Positions 17,856 through 26,503 of a stretch of 64,000 nucleotides of DNA are shown here, piece by piece. The stretch comes from Aureibaculum marinum (GTDB lineage: Bacteria; Bacteroidota; Bacteroidia; Flavobacteriales; Flavobacteriaceae). Each line of letters starts with the position of its first letter. Position 1 is the stretch's first letter. A model generated the notes under the pieces. That model was not told where the DNA came from. It saw only the letters and a list, made by a program, of their open reading frames with translations, and did no database searches. The stretch is from assembly GCF_003813905.1 (NCBI RefSeq), contig NZ_RPFJ01000011.1, forward strand, positions 1 through 64,000. The letters are read 5' to 3'. Position numbers and translations under genes: made by a program.

Positions 17856-19013
17856 ATGCTTTTTTCAGACATTATAGATCAAGAAACAGTAAAAAAACAG
17901 CTTATTTATAGTGTTAAAAGCGGAAGAATACCCCATGCTCAACTTTTTGTTGCTCCAAAAGGGACAGGTGCTTTACCCCTAGCAATTGCTTATGCTCAAT
18001 ATATTTTATGCAACAACCAAGATGGCGAAAATCAAAATGGCGACCAAGCTTGTAATATTAAAGTAAATAATTTAAGTCACGCAGATTTACATTTTGCCTT
18101 TCCAGTAGCCTCTACAGATAAAGTAAAAAAACATCCTGTGAGCGATTTGTTTTTAGATGAATGGAGAAAATTTGTAAAAGAAAATCCTTACGGTGATTTA
18201 TTAAATTGGTATGCTCAATTAGGGATTGAAAACAAACAAGGACAAATAGGTGTAGATGAAGCTGAAGCGATTGTAAAAAAATTAACGTTAAAATCTTACG
18301 AAGGTGGTTATAAAGTGATGATAATTTGGATGGCGGAAAAATTAAATAATACAGCTTCTAACAAATTATTAAAACTAATAGAAGAACCTCCAAATAAAAC
18401 CATTTTATTATTAATTACTGAAAATCAAGAGCAAATTATTAATACGATTTTATCTCGTTGTCAAATTATAACCTTAAAACCATTAAGTGAAAACCATATT
18501 AAAAACGCTTTAATGGCTAAACAACAGATAACAGAAAACGAAGCTGTAAAAATTGCACATCAAGCTGATGGCAACTGGAACAAAGCAATTCATATTTTAA
18601 ATAATTCTAACAAGGATGAACAATTTGAACAATGGTTTATTCTTTGGATTCGCACTGCTTTTAAAGCTAAAGGAAACGCTTCTGTAATTCAAGACCTTAT
18701 TACTTGGAGCGAAACTATTGCTAGTAACAATAGAGAAATTCAAAAAAGTTTTTTGAACTACTGCTTACAGTTTTTCAGACAAGCACTACTAAAAAATTAT
18801 ACGGCTGATTCTCTTATTTATATTAAACCATACACTCCAAGTTTTGATTTGGCAAAATTTGCTCCATTTATACACAGCGGTAATATTTTAGACATTACAA
18901 ATGAAATGAATGATGCTATTTACCATATAGAACGTAATGGCAATGCTAAAATAATTCTATTAGATTTGTCTATAAAGTTAACTCGACTTTTACATCAAAA
19001 AGAAGCCGTTTAA
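17856..19013 (+). CDS. holB: DNA polymerase III subunit delta'
   Basis: A 385-residue clamp-loader subunit. It has the AAA+-like fold with a degenerate P-loop (VAPKGTGALPLAIAYAQ, as expected for delta', which does not hydrolyse ATP), the NTASNKLLKLIEEPP segment and the ILSRCQII SRC motif. The region that normally holds a four-Cys zinc module has only Cys52 and Cys66, so the zinc site looks lost. It follows the M23 gene with zero spacing, so its translation probably depends on the upstream transcript or on a promoter inside that gene. Confidence 0.92.
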   Translation: MLFSDIIDQETVKKQLIYSVKSGRIPHAQLFVAPKGTGALPLAIAYAQYILCNNQDGENQNGDQACNIKVNNLSHADLHFAFPVASTDKVKKHPVSDLFLDEWRKFVKENPYGDLLNWYAQLGIENKQGQIGVDEAEAIVKKLTLKSYEGGYKVMIIWMAEKLNNTASNKLLKLIEEPPNKTILLLITENQEQIINTILSRCQIITLKPLSENHIKNALMAKQQITENEAVKIAHQADGNWNKAIHILNNSNKDEQFEQWFILWIRTAFKAKGNASVIQDLITWSETIASNNREIQKSFLNYCLQFFRQALLKNYTADSLIYIKPYTPSFDLAKFAPFIHSGNILDITNEMNDAIYHIERNGNAKIILLDLSIKLTRLLHQKEAV

Positions 19014-19073
19014 AAATTGATATTTTTAGCAAATATCCGTAAAAGATCATATGATTAATTCTTAACAAAGTTT

Positions 19074-19101
19074 TCTATAGAATTAGAAAAAATTCTATAG
19101 A
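19074..19101. repeat. Perfect 11-bp inverted repeat
   Basis: TCTATAGAATT, a six-base loop AGAAAA, then AATTCTATAGA, between holB and the M23 gene. No T-run follows, so it is not a typical intrinsic terminator. It could be an operator or an RNA hairpin. Confidence 0.5.
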
Positions 19102-19163
19102 CAATTAACAATAAATTATTAATTTGTGCTTTTGCAAAGCATTTCTAACTCAAAAAACAGTCG

Positions 19164-19171
19164 TATATTTG
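19164..19171 (+). promoter_or_regulatory. Candidate -7 element close to the M23 start
   Basis: TATATTTG matches TAnnTTTG only 10 bases before the ATG at 19182. If used, the transcript would have a 5' leader of just a few bases. The -33 region is poor. Confidence 0.35.
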
Positions 19172-19181
19172 TTTTTTCTAC

Positions 19182-20057
19182 ATGGCAAAACAAAAGGTAA
19201 ATAAAACGAAGATTAAAGAAAAACTAACGTTTAAATATCGCTTTGTGGTATTAAACGAAGACACTTTTGAAGAACGTTTTTCTTTTAAACTAAACCGACT
19301 TAATGTACTAATTTTAAGCTCTTTATTTTCAGTATTACTAGTTGGGTCAACCATATTTTTAATCGCATTTACACCTCTTAAAGAATATATTCCAGGTTAC
19401 TCATCAACTGCCTTAAAGAAAAAAGCAACTGATTTAGTTTACAAAGTAGATTCTTTAGAACAAAAATTGGCAGTTAATGATGTATATCTCCAAAATATTC
19501 AACAAGTTCTCACTGGTAAGGTGAAAGATTTTACTATAAATAAAGATTCTATTGAAGAACATTTACATTCAAAAACTGAGGAAATAAATTTAGATAAAAC
19601 AATCTCTCCTGTTGATTCTATGTTTAGAGAAGAAGTAGAGCGTGAAGATAGATTTAGTGTTTTTGAAAAAGCAACCAAAAAAACAGATTTGGTTTTTTTT
19701 GCACCAATTTCAGGTAAAATTACAGATGTTTTTAACCCTGAAGAAAAACACTATGCAATAGATATTGCAGTTGAAAAAGATTCTCCTGTAAAAGCAGTTG
19801 CCGATGGAACCGTTATTTTTTCTGGTTTTACAGCAGATACTGGTTTTGTAATTATTATAGAACATGCTAAAGGATTTTTATCTGTTTATAAGCATAATTC
19901 TTCATTACATAAAGAACAAGGCGACTTTGTAGAATCTGGTGAAGCTATCGCAAATGCAGGCTCTACCGGAGAATTATCTACAGGTCCCCACTTACATTTT
20001 GAATTATGGAATGATGGTTTCCCTGTAGACCCCTTAAACTTTATAGATTTTAAATAA
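19182..20057 (+). CDS. Membrane-anchored M23 family peptidase
   Basis: A 291-residue protein with a basic cytoplasmic N-terminus (about 1-37), one membrane segment (about 40-62), a short coiled region (about 75-115) and a C-terminal M23 domain. Zinc-ligand motifs are HYAIDIA (HxxxD) and GPHLHFELW (HxH), so it looks catalytically intact. It probably acts on periplasmic peptidoglycan during growth or division. Its stop codon overlaps the start of the GH3-like gene by one base, a pairing I recall as common in flavobacteria. Confidence 0.9.
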   Translation: MAKQKVNKTKIKEKLTFKYRFVVLNEDTFEERFSFKLNRLNVLILSSLFSVLLVGSTIFLIAFTPLKEYIPGYSSTALKKKATDLVYKVDSLEQKLAVNDVYLQNIQQVLTGKVKDFTINKDSIEEHLHSKTEEINLDKTISPVDSMFREEVEREDRFSVFEKATKKTDLVFFAPISGKITDVFNPEEKHYAIDIAVEKDSPVKAVADGTVIFSGFTADTGFVIIIEHAKGFLSVYKHNSSLHKEQGDFVESGEAIANAGSTGELSTGPHLHFELWNDGFPVDPLNFIDFK

Positions 20058-21550
20058 TGAGCATCAAATCTATTTTAGCTAAACCAATTGCTAAACGTAT
20101 TCAAAAACAAACGTATAAATGGGCTAACAAACCTGAAGAAACCCAAGAAAAAGTCTTTAAAAAACTAATAGCCCAAGCCATAAATACTAAATTTGGTAAA
20201 GATCATAATTTTGAAACTATAAATTCTTATAACGACTTTAAAACAAGAGTTCCTGTCAGAGATTATGAAGCATTCAAACCTTATATCGAGCAAATTTTAC
20301 AAGGAAAATCTGATGTGCTTTGGCAAGGAAAGCCACTTTATTTTGCAAAAACTTCAGGTACAACTTCAGGTGCTAAATATATTCCATTAACTAAAGAGTC
20401 TATGCCTTTTCATATTAAAGCAGCTCGCAATGCTCTATTAATGTATATTGCTGAAACTGGTAATTCCAATTTTGTTAATGGTAAAATGATTTTCTTACAA
20501 GGTAGTCCTATTATTGATAAGAAAAACGGTATCAAAACAGGTCGACTTTCAGGAATTGTAGCACATTATGTGCCTAATTATTTACAAAAAAATAGGATGC
20601 CATCATGGGACACCAATTGCATAGACGATTGGGAGACAAAAGTTGATGCTATTGTTGAAGAAACTATAAAAGAGGACATGACTCTTATTAGCGGTATTCC
20701 TTCTTGGGTACAAATGTATTTTGAAAAATTAATAGCAAAAACAAACAAACCTATTTGTGAAATATTTCCAAATTTTAATTTGTTCGTTTATGGTGGTGTA
20801 AATTATGAGCCTTATAGAAATAAGTTTGAAAACATGATGGGGAAAAAGGTAGATTCTATAGAACTTTTTCCTGCTTCTGAAGGTTTTTTTGCATTCCAAG
20901 ATAAGCAAAATGAATTAGGAATGTTACTCTTATTAAACAATGGTATTTTTTACGAATTTATTAAGGCTGATGAATTTTTTAATGAAGACGCAAAACGTAT
21001 AACCATTGCAGATGTAGAATTAGGAGTAAACTATGTAATGATAATTTCTACCAATGCTGGCTTGTGGGCTTACAATATTGGTGATACTATTAAATTTACC
21101 TCTCTTAAACCACACAGAATAATAGTTACCGGAAGAATAAAACATTTTATTTCTGCTTTTGGCGAACATGTTATTGCTAAAGAGGTTGAACAAGCCTTGC
21201 AAAATGCTATTAAAGGTACTGATATTGTTGTAAATGAATTTACTGTAGCTCCTCAAACGAATCCAGAAAATGGATTACCTTATCACGAATGGTTTATAGA
21301 ATTTGAAAATAAACCCTCAAACATGAATGATTTTTGTGCGAAAATAGATGCTAGTATGCAACAACAAAATTCATATTATTATGATTTAATAACAGGAAAT
21401 ATTCTGCAAACACTTAAGGTTACCGAAATACAAAAAGACGGTTTTCAAAATTATATGAAATCTATAGGGAAATTAGGTGGGCAAAATAAAATACCAAGAC
21501 TGTCAAATGACAGAAAAATAGCGAGTCAATTGGAAGTTTTTAAAAAATAA
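20057..21550 (+). CDS. GH3 (auxin-responsive promoter family) acyl-adenylating enzyme
   Basis: A 497-residue protein of the GH3 family. Plant members adenylate hormone acids and conjugate them to amino acids. The ATP-binding signature is visible as YFAKTSGTTSGAKYIPLT near residue 95, followed by LFPASEGFFAFQ and the hinge region IVTGRIKHFISAFGEHV typical of adenylate-forming enzymes. Such genes are widespread in Bacteroidota, but substrates are unknown to me. This is unrelated to glycoside hydrolase family 3. It is translationally coupled to the upstream M23 gene. Confidence 0.9.
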   Translation: MSIKSILAKPIAKRIQKQTYKWANKPEETQEKVFKKLIAQAINTKFGKDHNFETINSYNDFKTRVPVRDYEAFKPYIEQILQGKSDVLWQGKPLYFAKTSGTTSGAKYIPLTKESMPFHIKAARNALLMYIAETGNSNFVNGKMIFLQGSPIIDKKNGIKTGRLSGIVAHYVPNYLQKNRMPSWDTNCIDDWETKVDAIVEETIKEDMTLISGIPSWVQMYFEKLIAKTNKPICEIFPNFNLFVYGGVNYEPYRNKFENMMGKKVDSIELFPASEGFFAFQDKQNELGMLLLLNNGIFYEFIKADEFFNEDAKRITIADVELGVNYVMIISTNAGLWAYNIGDTIKFTSLKPHRIIVTGRIKHFISAFGEHVIAKEVEQALQNAIKGTDIVVNEFTVAPQTNPENGLPYHEWFIEFENKPSNMNDFCAKIDASMQQQNSYYYDLITGNILQTLKVTEIQKDGFQNYMKSIGKLGGQNKIPRLSNDRKIASQLEVFKK

Positions 21551-21587
21551 TTCATTAAACAATTAATTTCTTTAATTAATAATACCA

Positions 21588-22136
21588 TTGAAAGTTATAT
21601 CTTTAAATATCGGAACAAAGAAAACTATTCAATGGAAAAATAAAACCGTTGAAACAGGTATTTTTAAATACCCTGTAAAAACACCCATCTTTTTAAATAC
21701 TGAAAATGTAAAAAATGACACCATTGTAGATAAAAATAATCATGGTGGAATTAATAAAGCCGTTTATATATACGGAGAAAATCATTATCACTATTTTAAA
21801 AATTTGTATCCAAATTTAGATTGGAAACATGGTATTTTTGGCGAAAATATAACGCTTAAACATCTCAATGAAACCCAAATACATATTGGTGAAATTTATC
21901 AATTAGGAGAAGCCCAAATACAAGTAACACAACCTCGATTACCTTGCTATAAATTAGGAATAAGATTTAACAATCAATCTATCATAAAGCACTTTTGGAA
22001 TTCAACAAAGTCTGGAGTCTATTTTAAAGTAATTAAACGAGGTAGTGTAAATATTGGCGATAAATTAGTATTGCTTCATTCTGCTCAAGAAAACCTTACC
22101 ATTGCAGAAACATACACACTTAAAAAACCTAAATGA
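21588..22136 (+). CDS. MOSC-domain protein
   Basis: A 182-residue MOSC protein, the fold found at the C-terminus of molybdenum-cofactor sulfurases. The motif HGGINKAVYIYG, the segment GIFGENI and the conserved cysteine in PRLPCYKLG all fit. The start is a TTG at 21588: the preceding in-frame codons reach a stop within 15 bases and contain no ATG, GTG or TTG. The protein begins KVISLNIG, as family members do. It may bind Moco or another sulfur-bearing pterin. Only moaD and moaE elsewhere in the window connect to that pathway. Confidence 0.85.
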   Translation: MKVISLNIGTKKTIQWKNKTVETGIFKYPVKTPIFLNTENVKNDTIVDKNNHGGINKAVYIYGENHYHYFKNLYPNLDWKHGIFGENITLKHLNETQIHIGEIYQLGEAQIQVTQPRLPCYKLGIRFNNQSIIKHFWNSTKSGVYFKVIKRGSVNIGDKLVLLHSAQENLTIAETYTLKKPK

Positions 22137-22188
22137 TTTAAACCTTTATTTAATCTTTTAGTCAAAATTTAAAAAAGCTAAAACGATT

Positions 22189-22404
22189 ATGAAAAAAGCA
22201 CAAACCATTGTATTAGGCCTTATTATTTTATTATTTAGTAATTCTTGTACTACTACAGTTAGACCTAGTCACACTAAAACCTTAATTATTAAAAGAGCAC
22301 CTCAATATAAAAAAGTTGTTTATGTAAAAGGACGAAAATATTACACTTGGGGAGGTAAATACTATAAAAAAACAAAAAGGGGTTACGTGTTTATATCCTT
22401 CTAA
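22189..22404 (+). CDS. Small Tyr/Lys-rich lipoprotein
   Basis: A 71-residue predicted lipoprotein with signal ending LLFSNSC (Cys20). The mature part is very basic and aromatic, with the pattern KVVYVKGRKYYTWGGKYYKK. That resembles short surface lipoproteins of unknown function in Bacteroidota. An intrinsic terminator follows five bases after the stop. I do not recognise a specific family or partner. Confidence 0.7.
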   Translation: MKKAQTIVLGLIILLFSNSCTTTVRPSHTKTLIIKRAPQYKKVVYVKGRKYYTWGGKYYKKTKRGYVFISF

Positions 22405-22409
22405 AGCAA

Positions 22410-22437
22410 AAAACTCGAGTTTTTCAACTCGAGTTTT
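22410..22437. terminator. Intrinsic terminator between the small lipoprotein and mscL
   Basis: AAAACTCGAG and CTCGAGTTTT arms around an 8-base loop, flanked by A and T runs. It lies between convergent genes and may work in both directions. Confidence 0.8.
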
Positions 22438-22472
22438 CAGGGTTATTGATTTTGGTTATTTCAATTAATATC

Positions 22473-22877
22473 TTACTTATTTTTCAATAAATCTCTAATT
22501 TCAGCTAATAAGTCTTCTTGAGAAGGACCTGCTGGTGCTGCTGGTGCTGGCGGAGTTTTTGTTTTATTGTAAGCTTTTACAATCATAAATAAAACAAATC
22601 CTACAATAATTAAATTAATTATTGAATTAATCCATCTACCATACATTACTGCATTTTCTGGTTTGCTTACTGTTCCGTCAGCTGCAATTTCTGCTGGTGA
22701 TAATACATATTTTAAATCGGCAAAATCAACGCCTCCTGCAAAGTTACCAACGATAGGCATCATAATATCTGACACAAAACCGTTTACAACTAAGCCTACA
22801 GCTCCTGCTAGTATAACAGCTACAGCCAAATCTATGACATTACCTGTCATAATAAAATCCTTAAATTCTTTTAACAT
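22473..22877 (-). CDS. mscL: Large-conductance mechanosensitive channel MscL
   Basis: A 134-residue inner-membrane channel that opens under turgor stress. The N-terminal MLKEFKDFIMTGNVIDLAVAVI and AGAVGLVVNGFVSDIMMPIVG match the S1 helix and pore-lining TM1. TM2 (about 82-104, INSIINLIIVGFVLFMIV) and a C-terminal amphipathic bundle helix (QEDLLAEIRDLL) follow a Pro/Ala-rich linker. Length is typical and all parts are present. It is the gene downstream of alr on the same strand, 51 bases away. Confidence 0.97.
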   Translation of the reverse strand: MLKEFKDFIMTGNVIDLAVAVILAGAVGLVVNGFVSDIMMPIVGNFAGGVDFADLKYVLSPAEIAADGTVSKPENAVMYGRWINSIINLIIVGFVLFMIVKAYNKTKTPPAPAAPAGPSQEDLLAEIRDLLKNK

Positions 22878-22928
22878 TTTAGTTTTATTTTATAGGTTAT
22901 TAGGCCGCTAATATACAAAAATTAACAT

Positions 22929-24032
22929 TTACTTAACTATTCTTTTTACACGTTGCGAAATTGCTGTTAAAATTTCATAAGGAATAGAGTTAATGGCATC
23001 TGCAAAATCACATATCATTTCTTGATTATCAAAAATGATTACTTCATCTCCTTCTTTACAATTAATATCACTGACATTAACCATTAACATATCCATGCAA
23101 ACATTACCAATAAAGGGTGCTTTGAAACCATTAATGGTTACATATCCTTTACCATTACCAAAAGCTCTATAAATACCATCAGCATGACCAATTGGTATGG
23201 TTGCTGTTCTAATTTTTTTTTCTGCTTTAAACGCTCTGTTATAGCCAACCGTTTCTCCTTTCTCTATTGTATGAATTTGAGAAATAATAGATTTTAAAGA
23301 AGCAACATTTTTTAATTGCTTAGTAAATTTTGCCTCATTAGCAAAACCATAAAGACTAATTCCTATTCTAACCATATCAAAATGTGCTTCTGGATAATTT
23401 AATATCCCTGAAGTATTTGCCATGTGAAACAATGGACGATAATTTAATTTCAATGTTATTCTTTTAATAATACTTTTAAAAATCTCAATTTGATTGTTTG
23501 AAAAATCTCTTTCCGATAAATCTTCACTAGCAACCAAATGTGAAAAAACAGAAGCAATTTTAACAACTGAAGTTTTTGATAAATACTTAAATATTAAATC
23601 AACATCATTTTCAACAAACCCTAGTCTATTTAAGCCTGTATTAAATTTAAGATGTATCGGGTAATTATTTAACCCCAATGCTTGTGCTAAATCTATAAAG
23701 GCTGTTAGCACTCTTTTACTATACAAATTAGGTTCTAAACAATAATTTATTACTGTTTTAAAATCAATAATTTGAGGGTGTAATACTAAAATAGGTGTTT
23801 TAATTCCAGCTTCTCGTAAAACTACACCTTCTTTAGCATAAGCAACTGCAAAATAATCTACTTTTAGTTTTTCTAAATGTTTTGCAATACTACTGGGTTC
23901 AGTTCCATAAGCAAAAGCCTTTACTACGGCTAATGTTTTTGTATTTTGATTCAGTTTTGATTTAATATACTCGAAATTATGCTGAAGTGCGTTTAGGTTA
24001 ATTTCTAAAACCGTTTGTTGTGTCCCTGTCAT
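22929..24032 (-). CDS. alr: Alanine racemase
   Basis: A 367-residue fold-type III PLP enzyme that makes D-alanine for peptidoglycan. The PLP lysine is Lys38 in VVKAFAYGTE, and the second catalytic residue is the Tyr in ETVGYNRAF. The IPIGHADGIYR and NVCMDMLMV motifs are also present. The Tyr-then-Asn form differs slightly from the common VSYG motif but keeps the tyrosine. It starts one base after the tdk stop, so the two genes abut and are probably co-transcribed. Confidence 0.95.
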   Translation of the reverse strand: MTGTQQTVLEINLNALQHNFEYIKSKLNQNTKTLAVVKAFAYGTEPSSIAKHLEKLKVDYFAVAYAKEGVVLREAGIKTPILVLHPQIIDFKTVINYCLEPNLYSKRVLTAFIDLAQALGLNNYPIHLKFNTGLNRLGFVENDVDLIFKYLSKTSVVKIASVFSHLVASEDLSERDFSNNQIEIFKSIIKRITLKLNYRPLFHMANTSGILNYPEAHFDMVRIGISLYGFANEAKFTKQLKNVASLKSIISQIHTIEKGETVGYNRAFKAEKKIRTATIPIGHADGIYRAFGNGKGYVTINGFKAPFIGNVCMDMLMVNVSDINCKEGDEVIIFDNQEMICDFADAINSIPYEILTAISQRVKRIVK

Positions 24033-24671
24033 TTATTCTTTTAATTTAGAGGAAATACTTTCAGCGTCTTTTACATCCATATTTTTTACCTTTTCTTTTA
24101 ACATTTCTTTATAATACGCAGCCCTACTTAATGGTTCATATTCTTCTGTTTCTCCTAAAAAAACCACATTCTCATTCTTTATTTTTCTATGACTATAATG
24201 GGCTAAATTTCCCGTTTTTGTACATACCGCATGCACTTTGGTAACATACTCAGCAGTAGCCATTAGTGCAGGCATTGGACCAAAAGGATTTCCTTTAAAA
24301 TCCATATCTAAACCCGCTACAATAACTCGCACTCCTCTATTTGCCAAATCATTACATACAGATACAATTTCATCGTCAAAAAATTGTGCTTCATCTATAC
24401 CCACTACATCAACATCATTAGCTAATATTCTAATGTTTGCTGCCGCCGGAACTGGTGTTGAACGAATTTCATTGGCATCATGAGAAACTACATTTTCTTC
24501 ATCATAACGGTTATCAATAGTTGGCTTAAAAATTTCAACTTTTTGTTTAGCAAATTGAGCTCGTTTAAGTCTTCGTATAAGTTCTTCTGTTTTACCCGAA
24601 AACATAGAACCACAAATAACCTCAATCCAACCAAATTGTTCTGCTTGATTTACTGTATTTTCGAGAAACAT
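24033..24671 (-). CDS. tdk: Thymidine kinase (class II)
   Basis: A 212-residue salvage enzyme phosphorylating thymidine. Walker A is GSMFSGKT (21-28), the Asp-Glu Walker B is in [12 protein letters not shown], and the lasso-region motif [10 protein letters not shown] is present. The lasso of most class II kinases carries two CxxC pairs binding zinc. Here it reads [16 protein letters not shown] with a single cysteine, so the structural zinc is missing. I believe this is usual for the Bacteroidota branch. It directly abuts alr. Confidence 0.95.
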   Translation of the reverse strand: MFLENTVNQAEQFGWIEVICGSMFSGKTEELIRRLKRAQFAKQKVEIFKPTIDNRYDEENVVSHDANEIRSTPVPAAANIRILANDVDVVGIDEAQFFDDEIVSVCNDLANRGVRVIVAGLDMDFKGNPFGPMPALMATAEYVTKVHAVCTKTGNLAHYSHRKIKNENVVFLGETEEYEPLSRAAYYKEMLKEKVKNMDVKDAESISSKLKE

Positions 24672-24698
24672 TTTGTAATTTTAAACGTTGAAAGATTA

Positions 24699-24706
24699 TA
24701 ACTTTG
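24699..24706 (+). promoter_or_regulatory. Candidate -7 element upstream of the 24.8-kb gene pair
   Basis: TAACTTTG matches the -7 consensus. TTTTG at 24671-24675 lies 23 bases upstream, slightly long for a -33 partner. The predicted start would give a leader of about 65 bases for the gene at 24777. Confidence 0.35.
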
Positions 24707-24776
24707 TTTTGTGATTATAGAATCAAAACAAATCTATTAAAAAATAGTCCGACAACATAAATAAAATTATCATTTT

Positions 24777-25499
24777 ATGCACAAAAAACTTGAAGCGGAG
24801 CTAGTGAGCCTAGCCCATAGCATTTTACAAATGAAAAATAAAGATGAAGTTTTAGCCTTGCAAGAAAAGGCAAGATTGATTTACGAAAAACTTTCTGTAC
24901 TTGCTTTTGTTGATGATTATCTGGTAACAACTCCCAATCTCCAAAAATCAAAAGAAGATATAATTGCCGAGGTTCAAGCTAAAATTGAGAAAAAGCTAAA
25001 AACAGTAACTATAAATACAAAGCCCAATTCTATTGTAAAACCTTCTGTACAAACAGAAGTAAAGCCAATTGAAGAAAAGAAACCTATAGAAGAAAAAAAT
25101 TTGTTTGAACCCACTTTTGACAAAGTAAAAATTGACATTAAAGGGTTAAAAGCCAACCAAATAAGCTCTAAAGAAGAATTTAGAGATTCTGTTTCTGCTG
25201 ATAAAACCTCAACTTTATTTGACGATGATGATGAACCTAAAGAAAGAAAAACATTGAATGACAAACTATTTAATAAAACTATACAAGTAGGCCTAAATGA
25301 TAGAATTGCTTTTGTAAAGAACTTATTTAATTTTAGCCAAGCAGATTTTAATAGGGTCTTATCTCAGTTAAACACCTTTAAATCAGAGAAAGAAGCAAAA
25401 GATTTTATCTACAATCAAATTAAACCTGAATATGATTGGACTGGAAAAGAAGAATATGAAACCCGATTAATTAATATTATTGAAAGAAAATTTTCTTAA
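24777..25499 (+). CDS. Conserved hypothetical protein, two-part architecture
   Basis: A 240-residue cytoplasmic protein I cannot name. The N-terminal 45 residues are helical (LEAELVSLAHSILQMKNKDE). A low-complexity charged linker (about 60-160, rich in Lys, Glu and Pro) follows, with two tandem PIEEKK/PIEEKN units. The C-terminal 75 residues (LNDRIAFVKNLFNFSQADF... to IIERKF) look folded and conserved. It is followed after only 3 bases by the DUF4254 gene, so the two are probably one operon. Divergent from tdk. Confidence 0.7.
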   Translation: MHKKLEAELVSLAHSILQMKNKDEVLALQEKARLIYEKLSVLAFVDDYLVTTPNLQKSKEDIIAEVQAKIEKKLKTVTINTKPNSIVKPSVQTEVKPIEEKKPIEEKNLFEPTFDKVKIDIKGLKANQISSKEEFRDSVSADKTSTLFDDDDEPKERKTLNDKLFNKTIQVGLNDRIAFVKNLFNFSQADFNRVLSQLNTFKSEKEAKDFIYNQIKPEYDWTGKEEYETRLINIIERKFS

Positions 25500-25502
25500 T
25501 AA

Positions 25503-26105
25503 ATGAAAGCACAAGAATTTAACAATTTATTTGATGGTGTTATTGACAAATACCATATAGAAGATAGCGTTGATCAACCTTTTACAAATCCTTATAACAA
25601 AAACTCCTTAGAGCATTTATTATACAGAAAATGCTGGATTGATACAGTACAGTGGCATTACGAAGACATAATTCGCTTACCAGACATTAATCCAGAAGAA
25701 GCATTAACTTTAAAACGAAAAATTGACGCATCAAATCAAGATAGAACCGATATGGTTGAATATATTGATAGTTATTATTTAAATAAATATAAAGATGTTA
25801 CTATTCAACCTAATGCTACTATTAATACTGAAAGTCCAGCATGGGCAATTGATCGTTTATCTATCTTAGCATTAAAAATCTATCATATGAAAGAAGAAGC
25901 TAATAGAGCATCAGCTTCTGATGAGCATAGAGCAAATTGCAAAACTAAATTAGGGGTTTTATTAGAACAACGAAAAGATTTAACTACTGCTATTGACGAG
26001 TTGTTAAATGACATTTCACAGGGTAAAAAATTTATGAAAGTATATAAGCAAATGAAAATGTATAATGATGATGAGCTAAACCCAATGTTGTATGCAAAAA
26101 AATAA
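25503..26105 (+). CDS. DUF4254 protein
   Basis: A 200-residue all-helical protein matching DUF4254, recognised by the LEHLLYRKCWIDTVQWHYED region and the closing YKQMKMYNDDELNPMLY. The family occurs almost only in Bacteroidota, and I recall it often beside family 9 glycosyltransferases. Here the only such enzyme is 10 kb away (36122-37153). Function unknown. The gene follows its upstream partner by 3 bases and abuts the convergent ArsC-like gene with no intergenic base. Confidence 0.8.
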   Translation: MKAQEFNNLFDGVIDKYHIEDSVDQPFTNPYNKNSLEHLLYRKCWIDTVQWHYEDIIRLPDINPEEALTLKRKIDASNQDRTDMVEYIDSYYLNKYKDVTIQPNATINTESPAWAIDRLSILALKIYHMKEEANRASASDEHRANCKTKLGVLLEQRKDLTTAIDELLNDISQGKKFMKVYKQMKMYNDDELNPMLYAKK

Positions 26106-26453
26106 TTATTGAAGATCTTTCTTTAATGCTTCAATTGTTTTTTTTGAATTTCCAACATAAATTTTATCGTTAATTAGTATTACAGGACGTTTTAAAAATG
26201 TGTATTCATCTAAAATTAACTGTTTATAATCTTTCTCGGATAAAGACTGATTTTTTAAATCCATTGCCGTATATTTTTTTGAACGCTTATTAAATAAAGC
26301 TTCATAACTATTGGTTAAGGTATACATCTCTTCCAATTGAGAAACGGTGATGGGGTCAGTTTTAATTTCTTGAAGCGTAAACTCTTTAGTATCAATTTCT
26401 TTTAAAATTCTTCGACAAGTATCACAAGTTTTAAGAAAATATATTTTTTTCAT
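26106..26453 (-). CDS. ArsC/Spx-family reductase-like protein
   Basis: A 115-residue thioredoxin-fold protein of the ArsC/Spx/YffB group. The N-terminus reads FLKTCDTCRR with a CxxC (Cys10, Cys13), and the arginine in FLKRPVI lies where ArsC binds oxyanion. Most characterised arsenate reductases of this class use a single N-terminal Cys and glutathione. The CxxC is closer to Spx-like members. No ars operon is nearby, so an arsenate role is doubtful and a general redox or stress role is equally likely. Confidence 0.8.
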   Translation of the reverse strand: MKKIYFLKTCDTCRRILKEIDTKEFTLQEIKTDPITVSQLEEMYTLTNSYEALFNKRSKKYTAMDLKNQSLSEKDYKQLILDEYTFLKRPVILINDKIYVGNSKKTIEALKKDLQ

Positions 26454-26503
26454 TTTAATGAATTTAAATTTTAAACCCTTAATTTCACGCTAAAATAAAC
26501 AAT

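Noticed and set aside
26106-26453. Arsenic-resistance assignment of the ArsC-like gene
   Set aside because: No other ars genes are nearby and the CxxC form fits a broader redox family.
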